From contig CBDCCP010000001.1 in assembly GCA_965214915.1 (NCBI GenBank), positions 992,001 through 1,056,000 of the forward strand: 64,000 nucleotides of DNA, given 5' to 3'. This document shows, one piece after another, positions 49,677 through 58,031 of this stretch. The notes below the pieces were generated by a model that worked only from the letters and a program-made list of their open reading frames with translations, did no database searches and had not been told where the DNA came from. The translations under genes were made by a program, and so were the position numbers. Each line of letters opens with the position of its first letter. Position 1 is the stretch's first letter. Origin of the DNA: CATQHP01 sp965214915 (GTDB taxonomy: Bacteria > Acidobacteriota > Terriglobia > Bryobacterales > UBA6623).

Positions 49677-52600
49677 ATGCATAGCATGAATATGCATCGC
49701 TGTTTTTATGCGGCCCTCGCGCTGGCGCTCGGCTTGGCGCTTCCCGCCGCCGCCCAGCAGGCCGACACGGCGCTGATCGTCGGCACGGTCTCGGACACCA
49801 CCGGCGCCGTCATCCCGGGCGTGACCGTCACGTTCAACCACGTCGAGACGGGCACCGTCTATACGTCGGAAACCAACGAAAGCGGCAACTACCGCTCGAA
49901 TCCGCTGCGTATCGGGCTTTATCTGGTGGTCATCGAGGCCGACGGCTTCAAAGCCTATTCGGGTTCGGGCATCAATCTGTCGATCGGCGACACGCGCCAG
50001 TTGGACGTGTCGCTCGAAGTCGGCGCGGTCACGGAAGTGATCGAGGTCGAGGCGGCGGCGCCGCTGCTGCAAACCACCGAGGCTTCGGCCGGCACCGTCA
50101 TCGAGAACCGCCAGATCGTCGACCTGCCGCTCAACGGCCGCGACTATCTGCAACTCGCCGTGATCTCGGCGGGCGTGGTCGCCTCGCGCGGCCAAGGCGT
50201 CTCGATCGGCGGTCAGCGCGGCACCGAAACCAGCTTCCTGATCGACGGCATGGACAACAACAATCAGTCCATCGCCTCGCAGGGCGGCCAGAAAGAGGTC
50301 GTCAAGCCCAACGTCGACGGCATCGCCGAGTTCAAGGTCATCACCAACGGCTTCTCGGCCGAGTACGGCCGCTCGTCGTCGGGCATCGTCTCGCTGGCCA
50401 TCAAGTCGGGCACGAACGATCTGCACGGCACGGCCTTCTACTTCATGCGCGACGAGACGCTGGACGCCAAGCCTTTCTTCGCGCCCGGGGAGAAGGCGCA
50501 GTTCGGGCGCAAGCAGTACGGCTTTTCGCTCGGCGGGCCGATCAAGAAGAACAAGTCGTTTCTGTTCGGCGACATGGAGCTCACCGACATTCGCGAGTCT
50601 TCGACTTTCGTCAGCACCGTCCCGACGCCGGCGATGCGCAACGGCGATTTCAACGATCTCGGACAAACCGTGTACGATCCATTCACTAACGGCGAAGCGG
50701 TGGGCGCTGCGGACCGCGAGCCTTTCCCTAACAACACGATTCCGATGAGCCGTTTCGACCCGCGCGCCGCCGTCATCAAGGACTGGTGGCCCGATCCGCA
50801 AACCTCCGACCTGCAGCGGAATTTCGTATTCCAGCCGCCGCGGAACAACGATTTCGACAAGTGGGACATCCGCTGGGATCACAACCTCAGCGCCGCCGAC
50901 AATCTGTTCGCCCGCTGGAGCTACCAGCAACAGGTCATCATTGCTCCGCCGCAGCTTCCGGCGACGCAGTTCGGCTCGATGACGCGCGGCGGCCCGCAAG
51001 ACCGCACCAGCAACAACGCCGTCGTCGGCTGGAACCGCATCTGGAGTCCGGCCTTGGTGTCGAACTTCCGCTTCGGCTGGAACTACATCGATACCGACAT
51101 CGAAACGCACCTCGACGTGCCGGACAACATCAACGCGCGCATCGGACTGGAGGGCTTCAACCAGAACCTGCGCGGCGTATCCGAGATGGTCATGGGTCCT
51201 TACCGGAACTTGGGCAACAACACGTTCCGGCCGAACCTGATTCAGTCGCAGACGCGGCAGATCTCGGCCGACAACACCCTGACCCGAGGCAACCACGCGA
51301 TCAAGTTCGGCGCGCAGATCTTCCTGCTGCAAAGCTTCATCGACAACCCGCAGCGCACCATGGGCACGATCATCTTTGACGGCCGCTTCACCGAAGGGCC
51401 TGGCGGCGGCGGTCAGACCGGCGACTCTCTCGGCGACTTGCTGCTGGGCTTGCCCAGGGAAATCTTCGGCTCGAACACGGTGTACATGAACATGCGCTCG
51501 CCGTTCATTCACACCTACATTCAGGACGACTGGAAGGTGAGCGACAAGCTGACGCTGAACCTCGGCCTGAGACACGAGAACAATTACCCCTATATCGAGA
51601 CGCGCGACGGCATCGGACTGTTCCAGCGCGGCGGCCACCGCGGCTCGCAGGGGGCGATCCGGGTCGCCGGCATGACCGGCAGCTCGCGCGCCGACAGGGC
51701 CATGATCGACCACGACAAGAACAATTTCGCTCCGCGCCTCGGCATGGCCTATCGGCTGAACGAGAAAACGGTGCTGCGCGCCGCCTACGGCATCTTCTAC
51801 GGCAACATCACCAACACCGGCGGCGGGGAGTTCATGGAGACCATGCCCCCCTTCCACTTCAAGGCGACGTTAGCCGCGGGAGACGAGCCCATCCTGCGCA
51901 TGGCGCTGCCTCCGGGCACGATCTCGGCGGCGAACGCAAAAGGCGTGGAAATGTCCGCTTGGGACGAGGACCCGCCGTGGCCGATGGCGCAGAACTGGAA
52001 CTTCAACATCCAGTACTCGCTGCCGGGCGAGGCGGTCTGGGAGATCGGCTACTTCGGCAACAAGATGAACCACATGATGGGCCGCTGGGACGAGAACCCG
52101 CCCCGCCCGGGCGAGTCGGTTTACGATCCGGTGCTCAACCGGACTTTCGGTCCCCGAAGCGCGGTCAACGAGCGCCGCCCCTGGAAACGAGTGTACGTGC
52201 CTTCGTCCAGCCGCGGCGACGTGCAGTTCCCCGGCTCGGTCTCGAACGAGCCGTTCTCGCCCGGCTGCGGCTGCTTCATCACGCTGGGCCGCCAGAACAC
52301 GCACTCGAACCGCTGGAATTCGCTCTACCACGGCTTCCACACCAAGGTCGAGAAACGCTATTCGAAGGGCCTGACCTACATCCTGTCGTACCAGTGGTCG
52401 CATGCCATCGGCGACTGGCGGGCGATCCCCGGCTCGGGCGGCGCCCCCGGCGAGAGCGCCCGCCTGGTGCATGACGTTCTCGACATCTCCCGCGAGCGCG
52501 GCCCGACCCCGCAGGATCAGCGCCACCGCTTCGTGGGCAGCTACGTCTGGGAGTTGCCCTTCCTCAAGAACGCCACGGGCGCCAAGCGCGCGCTGCTGGG

Positions 52601-53036
52601 CGGCTGGTCGCTGGGCAGCATCGTTACCTTGACGAGCGGCACCCCGGCAACGCCGGGCGTGCAGGGCAACCCGGCGCGCATCGGCGGCGGCGACCGCCCG
52701 AACGTCGTGGAGGGCGTGAGTCCGCAGGCGGCGAACCCCGATCCGGCGCAGTGGTTCAACCCCGCCGCCTTCACGCGACCGGACGATTTGACTTTCGGCA
52801 ACGCCGGCAAGGGCGTCCTGCGACTCCCCGGCCGCGCCCAGTGGGACTTCTCGGGGTTCAAGAACTTCCGCTTCGGCGAGAAATACGCGGCGCAGTTGCG
52901 CATCGAGTCGTTCAACTTCACCAACACTCCGAACTTCGGCAGCCCGAACACTGCGTTCGGCAACCGCAACTTCGGCGTTATCAACGGCGCCTTCAACCCG
53001 CGCAACATGCAGATCGGTCTGAAGTTCATCTTCTGA
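49677..53036 (+). CDS. Oar-type TonB-dependent outer-membrane receptor
   Basis: 1119 residues with a signal peptide (MNMHRCFYAALALALGLALP). Residues about 30-115 are a carboxypeptidase-regulatory-like beta-sandwich (GTVSDTTGAVIPGVTVTFNH, SGNYRSNPLRIGLYLVVIEA). The plug domain (VIENRQIVDLPLNGRDYLQL, GGQRGTETSFLIDGMDNNNQ) follows. The rest is a beta barrel ending in NPRNMQIGLKFIF, with a terminal Phe as required for outer-membrane insertion. Acidobacteria encode dozens of these proteins for polymer or nutrient uptake; the substrate is unknown. It is about 1.1 kb long and strongly similar to the paralogue at 60403-63816. A perfect terminator follows. Confidence 0.95.
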   Translation: MHSMNMHRCFYAALALALGLALPAAAQQADTALIVGTVSDTTGAVIPGVTVTFNHVETGTVYTSETNESGNYRSNPLRIGLYLVVIEADGFKAYSGSGINLSIGDTRQLDVSLEVGAVTEVIEVEAAAPLLQTTEASAGTVIENRQIVDLPLNGRDYLQLAVISAGVVASRGQGVSIGGQRGTETSFLIDGMDNNNQSIASQGGQKEVVKPNVDGIAEFKVITNGFSAEYGRSSSGIVSLAIKSGTNDLHGTAFYFMRDETLDAKPFFAPGEKAQFGRKQYGFSLGGPIKKNKSFLFGDMELTDIRESSTFVSTVPTPAMRNGDFNDLGQTVYDPFTNGEAVGAADREPFPNNTIPMSRFDPRAAVIKDWWPDPQTSDLQRNFVFQPPRNNDFDKWDIRWDHNLSAADNLFARWSYQQQVIIAPPQLPATQFGSMTRGGPQDRTSNNAVVGWNRIWSPALVSNFRFGWNYIDTDIETHLDVPDNINARIGLEGFNQNLRGVSEMVMGPYRNLGNNTFRPNLIQSQTRQISADNTLTRGNHAIKFGAQIFLLQSFIDNPQRTMGTIIFDGRFTEGPGGGGQTGDSLGDLLLGLPREIFGSNTVYMNMRSPFIHTYIQDDWKVSDKLTLNLGLRHENNYPYIETRDGIGLFQRGGHRGSQGAIRVAGMTGSSRADRAMIDHDKNNFAPRLGMAYRLNEKTVLRAAYGIFYGNITNTGGGEFMETMPPFHFKATLAAGDEPILRMALPPGTISAANAKGVEMSAWDEDPPWPMAQNWNFNIQYSLPGEAVWEIGYFGNKMNHMMGRWDENPPRPGESVYDPVLNRTFGPRSAVNERRPWKRVYVPSSSRGDVQFPGSVSNEPFSPGCGCFITLGRQNTHSNRWNSLYHGFHTKVEKRYSKGLTYILSYQWSHAIGDWRAIPGSGGAPGESARLVHDVLDISRERGPTPQDQRHRFVGSYVWELPFLKNATGAKRALLGGWSLGSIVTLTSGTPATPGVQGNPARIGGGDRPNVVEGVSPQAANPDPAQWFNPAAFTRPDDLTFGNAGKGVLRLPGRAQWDFSGFKNFRFGEKYAAQLRIESFNFTNTPNFGSPNTAFGNRNFGVINGAFNPRNMQIGLKFIF

Positions 53037-53062
53037 CCCGCGCGTAACGCAAACCTCAACCC

Positions 53063-53105
53063 AACCGCCCGCTCCCGGCATTCCGGGGGGCGGGCGGTTT
53101 TGGTT
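53063..53105 (+). terminator. Rho-independent terminator of the first Oar gene
   Basis: AACCGCCCGCTCCCGG (53063-53078) pairs with CCGGGGGGCGGGCGGTT (53083-53099), followed by T-rich TTGGTTT. A very similar hairpin follows the other Oar gene at 60345-60380. Confidence 0.85.
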
Positions 53106-53165
53106 TGAGGCGCCCGGCATGTTGGGCATACACTGGGGGATGTGGAAACGCCGTAAGGAAATCGC

Positions 53166-54269
53166 ATGCACCTTCAGGATCTGTCGATAAAGGGCTTCCG
53201 GGGTATCGAGCGCCTGTCGATTCCCTGCTTGGGGCAGGTAACGCTGCTTGCAGGCAGAAACGGCGTCGGCAAGACAACGGTGCTGGACGCCGTTCGCGTC
53301 TATGCCGCGCGAGGGCGCCCCGCGGTTCTGATGGGATTGCTGAACGACCGCGAGGAATTCGATACCGCATTCGATGAAGACGGCAACGAAATATTGTTTC
53401 CTGACGTTACGGCTCTTTTTCACGGAAGAAAGCTATCGGCGGATGATCCCATCTCGATCGGTCCGCTGAATACAACGGACTGCCTCGATATCGGCATATC
53501 CGTTACGGACGCATTGCCCGGTTCACAGAAGAAAATGTTCTCCGAGCTTTCTCCGAACGGAAAGATGAAAGTATTGAAAATTATGTTCCGGAACAAGGAA
53601 TGGTCGCTACCCTTGGATATTTTTCCGGACGAAATACGGTTGAGCCGCGGTCGGGGGATTCGAAGATGGCACAGGCTGTCCGACGAAGACCAATGGCCGC
53701 CCTCAATGGAATGCGAATCGCTGGGGCCGGGCTTGCTCGGCAACAGCGACATGGCGCGGTTCTGGGACAGGATCGCATTGACGGACAGCGAAAACCTGCC
53801 GATCGAGGCTCTACAATTGATCCTCGGTGACGCCCTGGAACGGATTGCGGTAATCGGTGAAGACAGGCTGCGCCACCGGCGCGTGATCGTGAGGTTGCGG
53901 GGCAACATGGAGCCGGTTCCACTGAAAAGCCTCGGCGACGGCGCGGTGCGTTTGTTCGGGGTTGCCCTGGCCTTGGCTAATAGCCGAGACGGCTTTCTGC
54001 TTATCGATGAAGCGGAGAACGGCATCCACTATTCCGTGCAGCGCGACTTCTGGCGCATGGTCTTACGCAGCGCGCATGTGGGCAACGTGCAGGTTCTGGC
54101 AACGACCCATAATTGGGATTGCGTCAAGGGCTTCGCGCGGGCAGCGGTGGATGAAGAGGCCGAAGGCGTTCTCGTCCGTCTGGAGCGCGACGGCGATGGG
54201 ATGCGGGCAGTCGAATACTCGGAAGCCGAGCTCGGGACCGCCGCCGAGCAAGGCATCGAAGTGAGATAA
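53166..54269 (+). CDS. AAA ATPase (OLD/AAA_21-like) partner of the TOPRIM protein
   Basis: 367 residues (AAGGAAAT upstream). LQDLSIKGFRGIERLSIPCL precedes the Walker A LLAGRNGVGKTTVLDAVRVY. A middle insertion follows, then PLKSLGDGAVRLFGVALALA (signature-like) and the Walker B DGFLLIDEAENGIHYSVQRD, and VQVLATTHNWDCVKGFARAA with the H-loop His. It is a compact SMC-like ATPase. Together with the TOPRIM gene 4 bp downstream it has the architecture of two-gene ATPase-TOPRIM defence systems such as PARIS or OLD-type systems. The DNA target and trigger are unknown. Confidence 0.88.
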   Translation: MHLQDLSIKGFRGIERLSIPCLGQVTLLAGRNGVGKTTVLDAVRVYAARGRPAVLMGLLNDREEFDTAFDEDGNEILFPDVTALFHGRKLSADDPISIGPLNTTDCLDIGISVTDALPGSQKKMFSELSPNGKMKVLKIMFRNKEWSLPLDIFPDEIRLSRGRGIRRWHRLSDEDQWPPSMECESLGPGLLGNSDMARFWDRIALTDSENLPIEALQLILGDALERIAVIGEDRLRHRRVIVRLRGNMEPVPLKSLGDGAVRLFGVALALANSRDGFLLIDEAENGIHYSVQRDFWRMVLRSAHVGNVQVLATTHNWDCVKGFARAAVDEEAEGVLVRLERDGDGMRAVEYSEAELGTAAEQGIEVR

Positions 54270-54273
54270 CCGC

Positions 54274-54885
54274 ATGGCCGACCGCGAGCCGGAGCGCGTG
54301 CTGCTCGTGGAAGGGCGGGACGACAAGCACGTCGTTCTACAACTCTGCCTCCGCAGCAATGCCATGCCGTCATTCGACATTCTGGATAAAGGCGGCATCG
54401 ATGGGCTTCTCAAGTCCATCGGTCTGGAAATCAAGGTATCCGGCAGAAAGGCTGTCGGTATCCTCGCGGATGCAAACGACAACCCGCAGGGCCGTTGGGA
54501 CGCGCTAAAAACCCGCCTTGAAAAACTGGGTTTCGAGCCGCCCGCAAACCCCGACCCCGGCGGGACGGTTCTATCCGGCAGTCCCCGTATCGGCATCTGG
54601 CTGTGGCCCGACAACGAACGCCCCGGCGAACTCGAGGACTTCGTGGAAGCGATGATCCCTCAGTGCGACCCGGTATGGCCGCTGTCCGAGGACTACATCG
54701 ACGGCATTCCGCAGCCGGACCGCCGGTTCAAGGCGGGCAAAACGCTGAAAGCCAAGCTCTACGCCTGGCTGGCGACGCGAGAGAATCCCAGGCGCATGGG
54801 CGCGGCCATCGGAACGCATGAATTGGACGTTGACGGGTCTCTTGCTGAGAGGTTCGCCGCTTGGCTCCGACAATTGTTCGCTTGA
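54274..54885 (+). CDS. DUF3226/TOPRIM-like nuclease-type protein
   Basis: 203 residues starting 4 bp after the ATPase gene. The TOPRIM motifs are RVLLVEGRDDKHVVLQLCLR (Glu and Asp-Asp), VGILADANDNPQGRWDALKT (DxD-type pair) and GELEDFVEAMIPQCDPVWPL. IGIWLWPDNERPG and DRRFKAGKTLKAKLYAWLAT are other family blocks of DUF3226. Such proteins bind Mg2+ and act as nucleases or primase-like effectors. In pairs with AAA ATPases they are typically the toxic component of abortive infection systems (inferred). Confidence 0.85.
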   Translation: MADREPERVLLVEGRDDKHVVLQLCLRSNAMPSFDILDKGGIDGLLKSIGLEIKVSGRKAVGILADANDNPQGRWDALKTRLEKLGFEPPANPDPGGTVLSGSPRIGIWLWPDNERPGELEDFVEAMIPQCDPVWPLSEDYIDGIPQPDRRFKAGKTLKAKLYAWLATRENPRRMGAAIGTHELDVDGSLAERFAAWLRQLFA

Positions 54886-54886
54886 T

Positions 54887-54931
54887 CCGCTGACCCAATC
54901 AAGGCCGCCCCGTTCCCTCTTCCAGGGTCAC
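54887..54931. repeat. 45-bp direct repeat, copy A (duplicate of the CRTAC1 gene 3' end)
   Basis: Matches 56293-56337 at 43 of 45 positions. It reproduces the last codons of the CRTAC1 gene and a few bases beyond its stop. It lies between the TOPRIM gene and the unknown/PIN pair. Confidence 0.85.
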
Positions 54932-54989
54932 GACCGTGGTCGCCTTAGGTACAATGTTCTTGACGCCGCGCACGGCGGGGATGGCGCCG

Positions 54990-55724
54990 ATGGATAATCG
55001 CAGTCGATACCGCTTCCGTCTTGACGCGTTTTCGCCTCAAAGCATCCCAATGTCCCGGCTGGCCGAATATTTGGCCGAGATTGCCCGGCTGTTCGGTTCC
55101 GCGCCCGCGGTCCACTTCGCAGGATTGGAGAACGGAAGCACCGCTGCGCTCGTGGATGTCGAGAAGGAAGCGGCCCCCAAGGTGCGGGCGCGCATCCAAG
55201 TTGCGCCAACGGCCGATGCCCCGGAAGACGTGGCCAAGGCATACCGCACAATCGACGGGATGCTCGAGAGCGACAACGCCACAGGCGCGCTGATAGAAGA
55301 AGAACGTCAACGAAAAGTGATTGCGTTCCCGGGTAGAAAAAAGCCCAAGCGGCTTGCATACGGCCCGTTTCGGCAAGACGCGAGCATTGACGGACAATTG
55401 ATCCGCGTCGGCGGTCAAGGGGAGATGGTGCCGGTACACCTGAAGGCGGAAGCGGACATAATCCATGTGTGTCAGGCGAACCATCGAGTAGCCTGCGCCC
55501 TTGCCCCATGCTTGTTCGGCCCGCCGTTGCGCGTATTCGGGAACGGCGCATGGTTTCGAGACGGCAAAGGGCAATGGGCAATGAAGAGATTCACAATCGT
55601 CCGTTTCGACGTTCTGAAGGAACATGACCTCAGAGGCGCCGTCGAGCGCCTGAGATCGATGGGCGGCGCCCTCAGGAACATTGACGACCCGCTAATGGAA
55701 TTGGAAGAGTTGCGGAAAGGCTGA
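54990..55724 (+). CDS. Protein of unknown function paired with a PIN toxin
   Basis: 244 residues from ATG 54990 (GGGG 9 nt upstream); ATG 54981 is a possible earlier start. The sequence is MDNRSRYRFRLDAFSPQSIP, SRLAEYLAEIARLFGSAPAV at the N-terminus. A basic segment with RKVIAFPGRKKPKRLAYGPF, VHLKAEADIIHVCQANHRVA and a C-terminal NIDDPLMELEELRKG follow. I do not recognise a domain. It is 21 bp upstream of a PIN-domain gene, so it could be a non-standard antitoxin. The cassette is enclosed by 45-bp direct repeats. Confidence 0.75.
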   Translation: MDNRSRYRFRLDAFSPQSIPMSRLAEYLAEIARLFGSAPAVHFAGLENGSTAALVDVEKEAAPKVRARIQVAPTADAPEDVAKAYRTIDGMLESDNATGALIEEERQRKVIAFPGRKKPKRLAYGPFRQDASIDGQLIRVGGQGEMVPVHLKAEADIIHVCQANHRVACALAPCLFGPPLRVFGNGAWFRDGKGQWAMKRFTIVRFDVLKEHDLRGAVERLRSMGGALRNIDDPLMELEELRKG

Positions 55725-55745
55725 TCCGGCGAAGAGAGTTCCCTT

Positions 55746-56261
55746 GTGAAGCTTTTCGATGCCGGGTTTATCTCTCTTTTGCTCGTGCCGTCCGCGCGGC
55801 CTCCTCTGGACCCGAAAACCGGGCGGCCGGCTGAACGCACCCGGCAACGATTAGAGGCGTTAATCGATCGGCTCGACCGGCAGAAAGAAACGATTTTGAT
55901 ACCTACCCCTGCACTGAGCGAGTTTCTCGTACTCGCCGGGGATGATGGCCCCCGGTATCTCGCGCATATCGAAAAGTCGTCGGTTTTCAAAGTAGTCGAT
56001 TTCGATCAACGGGTCGCTGTCGAGGCCGCTCAATTGACGATAGCCGCCAAAGCCAAAGGCGACAAGAAGGGCGGCTCCGATAGTGCGTGGCAAAAGATCA
56101 AGTTCGACAGGCAAATCGTCGCCGTTGCCAAGGTCAACGGGGCCGATGGAATCTACTCGACCGACAATGACGTGATGCGGTACGGCAAAGAAACAGGAAT
56201 CGACGTTTTAGGAGTGGCCGATCTCCCTGAACCGCCCGCCGAACAATTGAGCTTCGAATGA
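55746..56261 (+). CDS. PIN-domain protein (toxin-like)
   Basis: 171 residues. Acidic metal-site residues occur in order: KLFDAGFISLLLV (Asp), PTPALSEFLVLAGDD (Glu), KIKFDRQIVAVAKVNGAD (Asp) and GIYSTDNDVMRYGKETGI (Asp). A charged loop (AKAKGDKKGGSDSAWQ) interrupts the fold. It starts 21 bp after the unknown gene. It probably cleaves RNA, and the upstream gene would be its antitoxin partner. It lacks the VapC length and is more like stand-alone PIN proteins. Confidence 0.82.
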   Translation: MKLFDAGFISLLLVPSARPPLDPKTGRPAERTRQRLEALIDRLDRQKETILIPTPALSEFLVLAGDDGPRYLAHIEKSSVFKVVDFDQRVAVEAAQLTIAAKAKGDKKGGSDSAWQKIKFDRQIVAVAKVNGADGIYSTDNDVMRYGKETGIDVLGVADLPEPPAEQLSFE

Positions 56262-56292
56262 TGGGACATCCATCAGGAGTGAGGCGGGAGCG

Positions 56293-56337
56293 CCGCTGAC
56301 CCAATCAAGGCCGCCCCGTTCCTTCTTCCAGAGTCAC
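56293..56337. repeat. 45-bp direct repeat, copy B (within the CRTAC1 gene 3' end)
   Basis: Covers the end and stop codon (56305-56307) of the CRTAC1 gene. Partner of the copy at 54887-54931. Confidence 0.85.
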
Positions 56338-58029
56338 GGTCATGCCCGCTGGCGGCGGAAAGGTCTCGCGGGCGCCGCCCGGCCAGCGAACTTCGATGGA
56401 CTCTATCTCGTCGGCTCCGGCCGGCGCGAAGTGCGCCGCCGCCTCGCTCGAGCTGAGGTAGCTGCCGTCCCGCTGCACGCGGCGCCAAATATACGCGCCG
56501 CCGCGCAGGCGGAGGCCGACGCGCGCACCGAGGCCGTTGCGGTTGGCGCGCCGCCCGACAAGCTTGACGCGCAGCCGGCGGCCGCCCTCGGTGCGGTTGA
56601 GATACAGGCGGGCCGGGCCGTTGTTGTTGGCGACCACGACATCCCGGTCGCCGTCCAGGTCGAGGTCTCCCGCGGCCGCGCCGCGGCTGAGCAGAGGCTC
56701 CAGTTCGCCCCAGACGCGCGCGCCGGCGGCCAATACGAACCCCTCTGCAGCGCCCCTGAAAAACTGGTTGTCCTGCGCGGAGGGATAACGGATTCCGTTC
56801 CGCGTCTCCGTCACCGTGACGGCCCCGTTGCCGACAAAGACATCGAGCCGGCCGTCACGGTCGAAGTCGGCCCAGGCCAAGCCGAAGCCGGTATAGGGCA
56901 GACTCGCGGCGCCCAGTCCGAAGCGGTTGGTGGCGTCGAGGAACAGCCCTTTCCCGTCGTTCAAGTAGAGCGTGTTCGTTTCCGAGGTGTTGTGGGTCAG
57001 CAGCAGGTCTTCGTCGCCGTCATGGTCGAAATCGGCCGCGAGCACGCCCATGCCCGCCTCGGCGCGGCCGTCGGCGTTGACCGCCGCGCCAGCGAGCAGC
57101 GCCCGGTTCTCGAATCGGCCGGCGCCCCGGTTGAGCCAGAGTTGGTTGTCCGTGCCGTCGTTGGCGACATAGAGATCCGTCCTGCCGTCGTTGTCGAAGT
57201 CGGCCGCCGTAACGCCCAGGCCGTTGCCGAAGGCCGCGCCGAGGCCCGCCGCGAGGGAAACGTCGACGAAGCGGCCGCCGTCATTGCGAAACAGGCGGTC
57301 CGGGACTGGGTTGTAAACCGTCGGGTGGCAATAGTCCCTGGCCCCGGCGGGGGAGAAACAGTCCTTGTTGCCGCGTACCGTGAAATCGACGTAGTTCGTA
57401 AAGAACAGGTCGAGGTCGCCGTCCGAGTCGTAATCGACGAATGCCGCCGACGTGCTCCAGCGGTCGTCCTGCGGCCCTTCGATCTGCCGGAATGTCCCGT
57501 CGCCGTTGTTGCGGAACAACGCGTTGGGGCCGAGGTTGGTGAGATAAAGGTCGGGGTCGCCGTCCCCGTCGTAGTCGCCCGCGGCGGCGCCCATGCCGTA
57601 GCCCGTGAAACCCAGACCCGACCGCTCCGTCGCGTCCCGAAAAGAGAGCTTCCCGTCGGGGACGATGCGGTTCTCGAAGAGGCGGTTGCCGAGGCCCATG
57701 CGGGGCGGAAACAGCGATTCCTCGGCCGCAACGCTCTTGTCCAGCATGACGCCCTGAGGAAAATAAACGTCCAGGTCGCCGTCCCCGTCGCAATCCAACA
57801 GCGCCACGCCCGGCCCCATGATCTCCGGCAGGAAGTACTTCCCCGAAGCGCCGACGAAGTGATGGAAAACGAGCCCGGTCTCCGCCGCCGCCTCGCGAAA
57901 GAGCAGCCGCTCGGCAGGGGTTTCCGTTCCCTCTTCGCGGGGGGCGGCGCAGGCCGCCAGGAAGAGGGCCGCGAGTAAGAAGCTTCGCAAACAAAGGCCG
58001 GCGGAAACGCGGGCGGACCGTCTCTTCAT
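56305..58029 (-). CDS. CRTAC1/ASPIC-UnbV lipoprotein
   Basis: 574 residues with a lipoprotein signal (LRSFLLAALFLAACAA). Seven or so FG-GAP/VCBS repeats follow (LLDCDGDGDLDVYFPQG, AAAGDYDGDGDPDLYLTN, VTAADFDNDGRTDLYVAN, AADFDHDGDEDLLLTHN). The C-terminal ASPIC/UnbV domain holds GARVGLRLRGGAYIWRRVQR, SEAAAHFAPAGADEIESIEV and RWPGGARETFPPPAGMT. Such proteins sit with TPR genes in Acidobacteriota as outer-membrane uptake accessories; the exact role is unknown. The start codon lies 2 bp after the coiled-coil gene's stop, so the two are coupled. Confidence 0.92.
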   Translation of the reverse strand: MKRRSARVSAGLCLRSFLLAALFLAACAAPREEGTETPAERLLFREAAAETGLVFHHFVGASGKYFLPEIMGPGVALLDCDGDGDLDVYFPQGVMLDKSVAAEESLFPPRMGLGNRLFENRIVPDGKLSFRDATERSGLGFTGYGMGAAAGDYDGDGDPDLYLTNLGPNALFRNNGDGTFRQIEGPQDDRWSTSAAFVDYDSDGDLDLFFTNYVDFTVRGNKDCFSPAGARDYCHPTVYNPVPDRLFRNDGGRFVDVSLAAGLGAAFGNGLGVTAADFDNDGRTDLYVANDGTDNQLWLNRGAGRFENRALLAGAAVNADGRAEAGMGVLAADFDHDGDEDLLLTHNTSETNTLYLNDGKGLFLDATNRFGLGAASLPYTGFGLAWADFDRDGRLDVFVGNGAVTVTETRNGIRYPSAQDNQFFRGAAEGFVLAAGARVWGELEPLLSRGAAAGDLDLDGDRDVVVANNNGPARLYLNRTEGGRRLRVKLVGRRANRNGLGARVGLRLRGGAYIWRRVQRDGSYLSSSEAAAHFAPAGADEIESIEVRWPGGARETFPPPAGMTVTLEEGTGRP

Positions 58030-58031
58030 CC

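Noticed and set aside
49353..51857. 834-codon minus-strand frame opposite the first Oar gene
   Set aside because: Val/Arg/Asp-rich shadow of the Oar coding frame with no domain features.
54928..55581. Minus-strand frames opposite the unknown gene before the PIN protein
   Set aside because: They lack ribosome sites and domain features; the plus-strand frame has a Shine-Dalgarno site and operon-like spacing.
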